Shown here: piece by piece, positions 19,634 to 28,424 of the stretch | Layout of the letters: every line of letters begins with the position of its first letter | Numbering within the stretch: position 1 is the stretch's first letter | Assembly (NCBI GenBank): GCA_907163375.1 | Contig: CAJQUW010007057.1 | Span: 1 to 64,000 of the forward strand | Reading direction: 5' to 3' | Origin: Prostheceraeus crozeri | Lineage: Eukaryota > Platyhelminthes > Polycladida > Euryleptidae | Length of the DNA stretch: 64,000 bases | Notes under the pieces: model-generated | What the model saw: only the letters and a program-made list of their open reading frames with translations | Database searches by the model: none | Told to the model about the DNA's origin: nothing | Made by a program: the position numbers and the translations under genes

Positions 19634-20317
19634 TTAATCAAATTTCGATATAACCAAATCTTTCTTTTTGGCCAAATCCTTGATAGTTTTCAACCTTGAT
19701 TTCCATACCTTGGAAACCCTGTGTTTATTGAAATAGGTTTTGAAAGCATTTCTGATTTTAATCATTAAATCCCCATTGATGGCAGCGCCTTCAGAATGTT
19801 TTATTTTGGAAATCAAATATTCCGCTTCGGCTTTCTGTTCATTTAAATTGATTTTTGAGTGGGGAAAGGACATAGAAAAGCCAAGTGCAAGCACTTCCTT
19901 TTTATTCTCAGTTAAAGAAACGGAAGACAGATTAACTACTGAAGAGGGAGGAATTTTCTCACGATGCGGAATAGCGGGTTTTTGAGAAACCTCGAGATTT
20001 TTCAACTTTTTTGAATGACCAGCTTGAATAATGAATTTGGTTTTAGCGACTTTCTGCTCGATGATCGACTTTACGATTTTTAAAGTTGCACCACTTATAG
20101 AAGTGTACAATTTGTCGAGTTCTAGGGATTTTGTCTTTAAATCACGTTTCGTCTCACCCATCTGTTTTCGCAATGCTGACTCCTGTGATTTCCTGATACC
20201 CTGTTTTGAGGACTTGAGGAAGTTTGGAATCCTCATACTCAGAAACTTCGGTATTAGGTGACGCTCCTTGCATTTCTGGAGGAATTGTAATCGAAGATCA
20301 GCGCGGATTATCAGCAA
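19634..20317 (-). CDS. PLE-3 N-terminal domain (left arm)
   Basis: Mirror copy of 22643-23326 with an identical 227-residue translation. Lys-rich and helical, no recognised domain; see the right-arm entry. Confidence 0.6.
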   Translation of the reverse strand: MLIIRADLRLQFLQKCKERHLIPKFLSMRIPNFLKSSKQGIRKSQESALRKQMGETKRDLKTKSLELDKLYTSISGATLKIVKSIIEQKVAKTKFIIQAGHSKKLKNLEVSQKPAIPHREKIPPSSVVNLSSVSLTENKKEVLALGFSMSFPHSKINLNEQKAEAEYLISKIKHSEGAAINGDLMIKIRNAFKTYFNKHRVSKVWKSRLKTIKDLAKKKDLVISKFD

Positions 20318-20408
20318 CCTTCACTCCGTTTTTCACCAACTGCTTAGTGTCTGGGTTCAAGGCCGGTTGAATTAAATTACAACAGAGAGTGCCCAGTCGT
20401 TTCATGTC

Positions 20409-20858
20409 CTTTCAATGTACAGCAAAAAGAATTGCATGTTCCGAACTAGTTTCGATATATATTTACATCATCTTCAGCGGTTACAAAAGAGTCACAAAAT
20501 TGCGTACAAGTCATTTTTATACAACACTGGATAAAACAGCTTTCTCTTCATTTACATTTGCAATAAAAGTCGTCACCAAATCGAATACGTCACTTGTCAC
20601 ATGTCAACCGGTGTCATAAACACTCTACGTCACAATCTAAGTGATAGTGGAAACGATCCGTTCCGTTCATTCGCAAAGCAGTCAGAATCAGAATTGTTAG
20701 CTATCAAATTGATTCGAGAAAAAACGGAAATTTTTAGTAACCGAAGATATAGAAGTTATCTTGTTTCGGTGCATGCTCGTGCATCGAAACTTCAGTGTGA
20801 GTTGGGTAACCTCTAAGGTGCTCACTAATGCGAGTGTTAAAGTGCCTAGTGGTGGCAC
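20409..20858 (-). repeat. PLE-3 upstream terminal repeat (left arm)
   Basis: It repeats the 3' end of PLE-3 (compare 17108-17557): the end of the GIY-YIG frame plus the tail with a hammerhead-like motif. It sits directly before the PLE-3 N-terminal frame, the partial head-to-tail arrangement normal for PLEs. A hAT interrupts it at 20858/20859. Confidence 0.75.
20433..20487 (-). ncRNA. Hammerhead-ribozyme-like motif (left arm)
   Basis: Same core as at 17132-17189, with one helix II pair changed from C-G to U-G (GATGTA with TATATC), so pairing is kept. Confidence 0.55.
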
Positions 20859-21820
20859 CAGTGGCGGCTCGTCAGAGGAGGCGAGGGAGACATTGCCTCC
20901 CCATGATTTTCTGCGGCAAGATATTTTATTTTCCTGACATTTTTCTACTCTATTTTGTTTAATTCATTAAAATAGTAACATTGATCACACGGCAACACGC
21001 CTCAGCCGAGCAGCGCAGATATCAAACTCGCTGTATCACAACTCAGGGAGGCGTGCCTCACCTCACAGTGTTTTACGCGGTAGAGAACTTTGATGACACG
21101 TGATTGTCTGATTCATTCAGCTCTGCTTGTTTACGATGTGAAAGGGAGGCATCCCTCAGCCATTATTCGCGTTCGACGTTCGGTACGACTGCTTCGATAT
21201 GGCGTTCGCTGCGAATGAAATATGCACAGCAGAGGAGGTTTCCTATGTGGACAGCATTCTCGAAAAGCCGTTTTCACGTTTATCTATTGAGGAAAAGTTG
21301 GACATCAAGAGGAGAGGAAGAGAAACACCAAACTTATCTTCGGAATCGGGAAAAAAGCGTACTTTCAATGCTGCTTATTGGTACGAAAAACTACCTGCGG
21401 AACACCATTGGACAAGAACGCTTGAGTGCGCTAACACTCATCAGCATTGAAAGAGAAAAACTTCAGGAATTGAAAAAACACGCCAATTTCTACACGATAA
21501 AGTTATCGATGAATTTGCATCTATGAAGCAGAGACGAATAGAATTTTTGTACAAACAAATAAGCATTACAATGCCATGCTAAACTCATTCTGTGTTGCCA
21601 TTTTCAAAGTAGGCCCTATTTTACATTATAATTTACTAGGCCTATATTGTATGACTTATTTTGGTGAGCACATACCTTTAATTTTGGGAATTAATTGGTT
21701 TTAAAATATCCATTTGTGAAGCGTGTCAAACTACTTCTGGCTTTTGCTTCATAGTTAAAATCTAATTTCTAATTTTTCATTTTTTGCCGCCTCATAGAAA
21801 ATACCCACGAGCCGCCATTG
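20859..21820 (+). mobile_element. hAT transposon, internally deleted
   Basis: It begins CAGTGGCGGCTCGT at 20859 and ends ACGAGCCGCCATTG at 21820, a TIR pair of hAT type. Between them are a transposase N-terminus and little more, so most of the gene is gone. It interrupts the PLE-3 terminal repeat after GGTGGCAC. Its left ~191 bp lie inside the inverted-repeat arm; the rest is in the spacer. An 8-bp target duplication cannot be read because the right flank is an inverted copy. Confidence 0.7.
21199..21450 (+). pseudogene. hAT transposase N-terminal fragment
   Basis: An 83-residue frame: KPFSRLSIEEKLDIKRRGRETP followed by KRTFNAAYWYEKLP resembles the start of ZMYM1-like hAT transposases, where a TTF-type zinc finger begins at FNxxWY. 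The zinc-finger cysteines and the DDE core are missing, and the frame soon ends, as in a deletion derivative. Confidence 0.6.
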
Positions 21821-21910
21821 TAACTAAATGCCAGAAAAATAAATTTAGAAGTTTGGAAGAGCAACTGTTAATTCATTAATGAGTTTTTTATGAGACTCAT
21901 GAAACTCATG
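21821..21910. other. Unique part of the inverted-repeat spacer
   Basis: Ninety bases between the hAT right end and the right arm, with no match to either arm. It contains short repeats of ACTCATGA. Confidence 0.6.
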
Positions 21911-22101
21911 ACCCTGTGTTGTGATACAGCGAGTTTGATATCTGCGCTGCTCGGCTGAGGCGTGTTGCCGTGTGATCAATGTTACTATTTTAATGAATTA
22001 AACAAAATAGAGTAGAAAAATGTCAGGAAAATAAAATATCTTGCCGCAGAAAATCATGGGGAGGCAATGTCTCCCTCGCCTCCTCTGACGAGCCGCCACT
22101 G

Positions 22102-22551
22102 GTGCCACCACTAGGCACTTTAACACTCGCATTAGTGAGCACCTTAGAGGTTACCCAACTCACACTGAAGTTTCGATGCACGAGCATGCACCGAAACAAG
22201 ATAACTTCTATATCTTCGGTTACTAAAAATTTCCGTTTTTTCTCGAATCAATTTGATAGCTAACAATTCTGATTCTGACTGCTTTGCGAATGAACGGAAC
22301 GGATCGTTTCCACTATCACTTAGATTGTGACGTAGAGTGTTTATGACACCGGTTGACATGTGACAAGTGACGTATTCGATTTGGTGACGACTTTTATTGC
22401 AAATGTAAATGAAGAGAAAGCTGTTTTATCCAGTGTTGTATAAAAATGACTTGTACGCAATTTTGTGACTCTTTTGTAACCGCTGAAGATGATGTAAATA
22501 TATATCGAAACTAGTTCGGAACATGCAATTCTTTTTGCTGTACATTGAAAG
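22102..22551 (+). repeat. PLE-3 upstream terminal repeat (right arm)
   Basis: Mirror of 20409-20858: the end of the GIY-YIG frame and the PLE tail, followed at 22555 by ATG AAACGACTGG, which opens the N-terminal coding region. Confidence 0.75.
22473..22527 (+). ncRNA. Hammerhead-ribozyme-like motif (right arm)
   Basis: CTGAAGA at 22483-22489, helix II GATGTA/TATATC, GAAA at 22507-22510, a short helix III, a GTT triplet and CGG closing on CCG. Mirror of 20433-20487. Confidence 0.55.
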
Positions 22552-22642
22552 GACATGAAACGACTGGGCACTCTCTGTTGTAATTTAATTCAACCGGCCT
22601 TGAACCCAGACACTAAGCAGTTGGTGAAAAACGGAGTGAAGG

Positions 22643-23326
22643 TTGCTGATAATCCGCGCTGATCTTCGATTACAATTCCTCCAGAAATGCAAGGAGCGTC
22701 ACCTAATACCGAAGTTTCTGAGTATGAGGATTCCAAACTTCCTCAAGTCCTCAAAACAGGGTATCAGGAAATCACAGGAGTCAGCATTGCGAAAACAGAT
22801 GGGTGAGACGAAACGTGATTTAAAGACAAAATCCCTAGAACTCGACAAATTGTACACTTCTATAAGTGGTGCAACTTTAAAAATCGTAAAGTCGATCATC
22901 GAGCAGAAAGTCGCTAAAACCAAATTCATTATTCAAGCTGGTCATTCAAAAAAGTTGAAAAATCTCGAGGTTTCTCAAAAACCCGCTATTCCGCATCGTG
23001 AGAAAATTCCTCCCTCTTCAGTAGTTAATCTGTCTTCCGTTTCTTTAACTGAGAATAAAAAGGAAGTGCTTGCACTTGGCTTTTCTATGTCCTTTCCCCA
23101 CTCAAAAATCAATTTAAATGAACAGAAAGCCGAAGCGGAATATTTGATTTCCAAAATAAAACATTCTGAAGGCGCTGCCATCAATGGGGATTTAATGATT
23201 AAAATCAGAAATGCTTTCAAAACCTATTTCAATAAACACAGGGTTTCCAAGGTATGGAAATCAAGGTTGAAAACTATCAAGGATTTGGCCAAAAAGAAAG
23301 ATTTGGTTATATCGAAATTTGATTAA
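22643..23326 (+). CDS. PLE-3 N-terminal domain (right arm)
   Basis: A 227-residue Lys/Ser-rich helical frame with no recognised domain. It ends in VSKVWKSRLKTIKDLAKKKD and VISKFD, the normal lead-in to PLE reverse transcriptases; the same frame resumes after one stop with GNEILINDRS. A further open block begins upstream at ATG 22555. The stop means the copy is not intact. Confidence 0.6.
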   Translation: MLIIRADLRLQFLQKCKERHLIPKFLSMRIPNFLKSSKQGIRKSQESALRKQMGETKRDLKTKSLELDKLYTSISGATLKIVKSIIEQKVAKTKFIIQAGHSKKLKNLEVSQKPAIPHREKIPPSSVVNLSSVSLTENKKEVLALGFSMSFPHSKINLNEQKAEAEYLISKIKHSEGAAINGDLMIKIRNAFKTYFNKHRVSKVWKSRLKTIKDLAKKKDLVISKFD

Positions 23327-23362
23327 GGCAATGAAATATTAATCAATGACAGAAGTACCTAC

Positions 23363-23614
23363 GTGGAGAAGATTCAGACTATTCTGAATGATTCGAGCAG
23401 ATTTAAAATATATAAGCCTGACAAGCGCTCAAAAAAAGAGCCGTTCATCCTTGAAGAGGATAGGTATAACCGCAAGTTACAAGATCTGAAATCAAAAAAG
23501 ATTATTTCTGAGGAGATCTTCAAAAATGTTCGGTCGAGTGGGTCTCAGCCTGTTCACTTATATGGCTCCCCAAAATTCATAAATGCGCTGTCAATCCACC
23601 ATACCGTCCCATAA
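23363..23614 (+). pseudogene. PLE-3 pre-RT segment (right arm)
   Basis: It encodes FKIYKPDKRSKKEPF, a helical stretch and SSGSQPVHLYGSPKF, the RT region where PLEs carry the LYGLPKxHK motif. The frame changes at this motif, so the RT core continues in another frame (one frameshift). Confidence 0.6.
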
Positions 23615-24558
23615 TGAGTATGAGGAACTCGTACACCTCTAATCTTGCCCTTTGGTTGGATGAGCTGTTGAAAAAATATGTGCCCACCAAATACAATTTG
23701 AAAGACACTTTTCAGTTTGTGGATTCAAAGAAAAAACTTTCTTTACCAGATGAGGATTTTCAACTTTATAGTTTCGACGTGAATAATCTTTTCACCAACA
23801 TACCGGTGAAAAAGACTATTGACCACATCATCTCAATGATCGATTTTAATGACGATTTTCCTTTATCCGAGATTGGTTTAAAGAATTTATTAAACCTTGC
23901 TTGCACGAACATTTTGTTCAGTTTTGATAACAAACTTTATCATCAGGTGGACGGTATGGCCATGGGCTCAAACCTTGGCCCTACCATGGCTGCTTTTGCG
24001 CTAGACATGATAGAAAGTAAATTTCATAAGTACGAAGGCAAATTGCCTTTCCTTTATCGTCGTTATGTGGACGATTGCTTCGTCATAGTCAGAGACAGAA
24101 GCGAAGCTAACGCCTTTTTGAATTTTTTGAATAATGTGGATGATAACATCCAATTCACTATTGAGGAGAGTAAGAGCAACAGTATTACATTTCTGGATAC
24201 TGAGGTCACTCTTCAGTCTGGAGAATTTCATATCGATTTCCACATGAAATCTACTAATACAGGAGTATATAGTCCATATTTCGCTTATGCTCCCGAGAAG
24301 TACAAAATGGCAGCAATTCGATCATTGTTGTCTCGTGCGTTCAAGATTTGTTCAAATTGGGATCTTTATCAGTCTGCTGCAGACAAAATTATTGTGATTT
24401 TCAAAGATAACGGTTTTCCTGATGATAAACTATTCAAAATAAAACAACAAATTGAGCAGAAAACTTGTGTGCAGACAAGGGTTAATTCCAAATTCTGCAT
24501 CAACTCCAAATTCATGGTAGAGTTGGAGACGCCTCGGTCATTCGCAATGTCCACATGA
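23614..24558 (+). CDS. PLE-3 reverse transcriptase core (right arm)
   Basis: A 314-residue frame. Motif A FDVNNLFTNIP (~53-63), motif B GMAMGSNLGPTMAAF (~113-127) and motif C RRYVDDCFVI (~148-157) with both aspartates, then FLDTEVTL and the thumb with FHMKSTNTGVYSPYFAYAP. PLE homology ends at about 24478; the last ~25 residues come from unrelated adjoining DNA. The basic linker and GIY-YIG domain that follow in the 17108-18051 copy are absent, so this copy is 3'-truncated. Confidence 0.8.
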   Translation: MSMRNSYTSNLALWLDELLKKYVPTKYNLKDTFQFVDSKKKLSLPDEDFQLYSFDVNNLFTNIPVKKTIDHIISMIDFNDDFPLSEIGLKNLLNLACTNILFSFDNKLYHQVDGMAMGSNLGPTMAAFALDMIESKFHKYEGKLPFLYRRYVDDCFVIVRDRSEANAFLNFLNNVDDNIQFTIEESKSNSITFLDTEVTLQSGEFHIDFHMKSTNTGVYSPYFAYAPEKYKMAAIRSLLSRAFKICSNWDLYQSAADKIIVIFKDNGFPDDKLFKIKQQIEQKTCVQTRVNSKFCINSKFMVELETPRSFAMST

Positions 24559-24897
24559 ATAAAGAACATGAAGAAATGAAAACATTTGAGATTGTTTAGT
24601 ATTATTTAGGCCTCAGCAATTCTTTTGTCCTGGGTTTCACTGGTTTTGTCCGGTCACTGGTTTTTGCCACTGAGGTCGATAAGACCATCAGCATGCGTAT
24701 CAAGAATCTCATAAAGATTCTTGCCTTGAAATGCATCCAGAGAATGTTTGTCCTATCTGCGAAGATGGAAATTACCATATTTGCCATTATGTTGACTGCT
24801 TTTTCTGTTTACTGAAATGATCATTCAGATTATCTTTCGTTGCAATCTCACACTGCCTTACGATGTCACTAACCTCTGAGATATCGTTTGAGAGACT

Positions 24898-25560
24898 TAC
24901 ATCTGAGACACATAAACTCATCATCGTCTTAAAACTCTATGGAGGTTTTGTGGCAACATTCATATACCGTGATCGTCGGCATTAGGCCTATTGCATATTT
25001 CAGTAACTTCTTTGTCCATAGTTAGCAACAGCTTGGGTATTGCTTCAGATAGCTACACAGGTTGGTATAATCAAGCTATGCCTTTATAGATTTTTAAACC
25101 AGTTTGGGGCATCTCGAGCCTCTGGCGTACCCTTGTAGGGAGAGACGCATTGCCTACAGCCAAAGAAGTTTTGGATTGAAATTGCTCGAGTCGGAGGGCA
25201 TCTTTGTATTCTAAGCCCAGGCGAACTGGCACCCTGCAATGTTTATGATTAAGCTATAAGAGAAAATGCTTGAGATTTGATCTCTCTTTGACTTGCTTCT
25301 GTACATGAGCTAACAAGTCTAATGTTGAGGAAATTACTACGGCAATTGACTTTGGTTGGTTTTGAGACGGGAAAGGCATAGACTATAAATAGCAACAAGC
25401 ATTAGACTCATAGAATACACTAAGAATGCAATATTCCAATGAAATTGTTCGTTTTTAGTATTCAACAAACATTAGTTTTAAAGAAAATTAATAGTATTCA
25501 CCACCATTTACTTCATTTAATGTATATTGTTGCTGTATTTAACATTTGTATATCATATTA
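24898..25560. other. Intergenic stretch
   Basis: Continuation of the non-PLE sequence seen at the arm ends, then A/T-rich DNA. A minus strand-independent Cys/His-rich 45-codon frame ending at 24818 lies just inside the arm. Nothing else recognised. Confidence 0.5.
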
Positions 25561-25938
25561 CGCCAGTGTAACTAAAACGTTACGGTTCAAAAAATTACGT
25601 GCCATGTCATGAATGAATATCCGAGCAAGTATTGATTGCTATTTTCGGTATTTGATGGATAATGAGATCACGTAAATGACATTGACAGTAAATTACATGT
25701 GGACGCTGATACACTGAGCCTTTCAGTTATATTAGCAGGTTTTAAGCCCATTTTTTGTCTAATTTCGTGATAAAATGTAAGCAATAAAAAGTGATAAATT
25801 TTGAATTGGCGATTGTTTACCTGAAAATATGTGATAAATACATGTAATGTATGGTAATCCAAATATTGTATCACATGTCGCAAGCTGGAGAAGACAGCAG
25901 ATTCCGAAAAGTGCTGTAACGAAAACGTTACACTGGCG
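25561..25938. mobile_element. MITE-like element with inverted ends
   Basis: A 378-bp A/T-rich unit whose ends match as CGCCAGTGTAAC and its complement, each followed inward by AACGTTAC- or CGTTAC-type repeats. There is no coding sequence. A TA precedes the left end but no clean target duplication is visible, so the superfamily is open. Confidence 0.5.
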
Positions 25939-26627
25939 CTAAATGAGTTAAAGTATAATTAAACGCTTTGTAGTTATTGACGAACGCTTCTTCTATGAAA
26001 GGAATGCGATCATCGATCGCCCGTTTGTAATGAATATGTTTTACTCCCAACTTATTTGCAAGAATCAGTGAATCATTTGCTTGCAATTTATGAACATTTT
26101 CAAGATAAATCCATTTAATTTCATTAAATATCCCATCAGAATTGTTGTGAGTAAGAATTTGATAGTCATGCAATAGATTTCTCGTCTACTTTAGCAAATG
26201 ACACGTATCAAAAATTCAATAATTCATTAATTTTTCGTTTGCGGCCTGACAATGAGATTGAACTTAATGTCATTTTTCAAAATTTTCCCGTGTCTCAGCT
26301 ACTTTGGAATTGACACTCTACGACAAACAAACAACATCTTTAACAAAGGCAGCAGCCTCACAACTTTTCAAAATAATTATTTTCACCATTGATGCCAGAA
26401 ATTCTTCCTTCAGCTTTCCTGTAAAGAAATGAGACACAGGTAGGCCTATCTTGCGTTGCCTTTTTAGACCGACAAGCTTGAAGAAAATGTTTAGTTTAAT
26501 CATTTTTATTAGTGTAAGGTCTAATTTATATTTTTGTACACTTCACCAATACTGAGCAAGATATTGTATAAAACCATTTTGAATGTTTCTGTTCTCATGA
26601 AATACAAAAATAAAGACGAGCGCTAGG
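25939..26627. other. Intergenic stretch
   Basis: No recognisable gene, RNA or repeat. Small frames show no family resemblance. Confidence 0.5.
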
Positions 26628-27453
26628 CAGTAGCTCATTTAGGGGGGGCATCGGGCCCTTAGGAATTAGTCGTGGGTTTTTGCAACAATCCCAGTTACGA
26701 ACGCTACAGGAGAGGGATCCTTCAATGCTCTAAAACGTCTGAAAGATTATTTGCGATCGAGCATGGGAGAAGATCGATGGAAGTGATTAGCTCATCTTTA
26801 TATTCTGTGAACAATTACATGTGCTTGCTCGCTTGTCAGTGTAATCCTAGAGAAGATAAATAACTTTCTCTGCTGTAGACTCGTCCATTTCCTTGCCTCG
26901 TGACATGCGGAAATGACTTATGTCAAAGGTCAGACTGTCTCGTTCATCTCTAATGTTAATGTTTCTTTCACAACAAAGTTTGATCTGATATAGAGAGGTT
27001 GTTTTTCCCTCTCTCCTCTTAGAGTGGGCTAACTTTCCACACATTCAGATCAATCGAAACCAATTGCTTGATAACTTTTCCATGCGGAGAAGATGACAAT
27101 CTGATTTTTTGTAGGCACAGATTCTACAATATAGACCAGACAATCCTGAATACCACGCCCATTTCTGTTTCATTTATAACCTGCAGGTTTGAGTTATAAT
27201 TTGAGACTTGCGTAGAACTACACCAAAATTTTGAAAATTTCGGCATTGCTGTTTCTTTTTATTCTTTGCACAACATTTGACTGCGGAAGATGCTATAAGT
27301 ATAGTGCAAATATATCAGTATAGGATTAAATCAAATCAATTCAATTCGATTCAGCAAAATAAGTTAGCAAGAATTTTCTTACATAATAGGCCATAGTTAT
27401 ACGAATGAATATAATTTGTTGCCGCCCTGGAGGAATTACTAGATACGCCACTG
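26628..27453 (+). mobile_element. hAT transposon relic
   Basis: The right end reads inward CAGTGGCGTATCTAG, a hAT-type terminus. The left end CAGTAGCTCATTT with GGGGGGGCATCGGGCCC is a worn version of the usual start. At 26724-26783 the plus strand encodes NALKRLKDYLRSSMGEDRWK, the C-terminal dimerisation helix of ZMYM1-like hAT transposases, followed by a stop. The rest has decayed. Flanking 8-mers are only partly similar, so the left boundary is approximate. Confidence 0.6.
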
Positions 27454-28159
27454 TTGCTAAGTCAATGTGAATTTTCAAGGACATGCCTGTTAACTTGAAC
27501 ACTTTTGTGCTTTGGCTGTTTCTGCTTCTCCATTTCTTCGGGTGCTGAGTCGGTTGATGAATCAAAATATGTGTCTGATATGTGTCACAGCGAGGAACAC
27601 AACAGGACACATCTTCTGAATAATTTCAGTCAAGAATGAAATTATCAGTTTATATTATTTGCTTCAATGATAAAACAAAGATGTGGGCGTCAAATTTGGA
27701 TTTTATTAGATTTATATTCAATCTGTTACATGCTAAGGTATCACACATTTGTTAATTTAGCAACTGAACAAAATATTGCATGATGTAATTCAAACAAAAC
27801 TTTACTGATTTTTCATGCTTTGCTGCTGGCTAACACCAACTTCTTGCCAAAGTATTTTCAGCGGCCGTCGATGCAAACAAAAAATTGCGGCTTCAGTGCA
27901 AGTACCGATGAATGAATGAAAGCAGGAAGTCTTTCCCTAATCCGAGGTCTTTGCATCGCAGTGCGTGATATGTACATACATCCATTGATGAATTTTACGA
28001 AGAGGATGGTAAAATCTGTCATCAGCAAAATTTCTCACGCCTGCCAACTTTTAAGCAAAGAATCTGACGCACTAACATTATCGAGAAAAGTTGTATTAAA
28101 ACTAATAGTTAATTTAATTACTAATTATTTAAATTATTGATTATTAATTAAATAAGAAA
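27454..28159. other. Intergenic stretch
   Basis: A/T-rich with no recognised feature; the last ~50 bp are TTAATT-rich and lead into the truncated LINE. Confidence 0.5.
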
Positions 28160-28163
28160 ATTA

Positions 28164-28424
28164 ATGACAATGGAAAAGACTGAAAAACGCAGACAAGACT
28201 TTTCTCTAAACAGAAAAATAGAAAAACAGGAAATCCTTTATTCTTTAAAAAATATACCGAACTCGAAGGCAAGTGGTCCAGATGGTATAGTTAACGAACT
28301 ATTAAAACAAAATCCTATCGAGATTACTGAAATTCTCCACAATGTCTATACTGGATGTATGCAGGAGAATCAGATCCCCTTCAACTATAGTTGGATTGCT
28401 CCCATATTCAAAAAAAAGCAATAG
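28164..28424 (+). pseudogene. LINE RT fingers, upstream frame
   Basis: 86 codons including LYSLKNIPNSKASGPDGI and the following helix and WIAPIFKK, the start of a LINE reverse transcriptase. The frame runs out at a poly-A stretch (28412-28419), where a one-base slip moves the protein into the next frame. Confidence 0.7.

Larger units (their letters stand above)
18063..21049 (+). repeat. Giant inverted repeat, left arm
   Basis: This arm mirrors 21911-24897: paired positions always add up to 42960, so there is no net length change along ~2.99 kb. Open frames at mirrored positions (for example 18402-19346 with 23614-24558, and 19634-20317 with 22643-23326) have identical translations. Contents from the outside in: ~420 bp of non-PLE sequence, a PLE-3 copy with its upstream terminal repeat, and the first ~191 bp of a hAT element. 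Confidence 0.95.
21911..24897 (-). repeat. Giant inverted repeat, right arm
   Basis: Mirror image of 18063-21049. It opens with an inverted copy of the hAT left end (21911-22101), continues with the PLE-3 terminal repeat and PLE-3, and ends in ~420 bp of non-PLE DNA that runs on uninterrupted past 24897. At the left arm the same sequence is cut off at 18063. The right side is thus probably the original and the left the copy. Confidence 0.95.

Noticed and set aside
20859-22101. Reading the central unit as a hAT with 191-bp TIRs
   Set aside because: The hAT has its own right end at 21820, and both flanks are inverted copies of the same PLE, so the long inverted ends come from the duplication.
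18063-24897. Treating the two PLE-3 copies as independent insertions
   Set aside because: Mirrored coordinates, identical translations and shared non-PLE and hAT edges show one duplication event.
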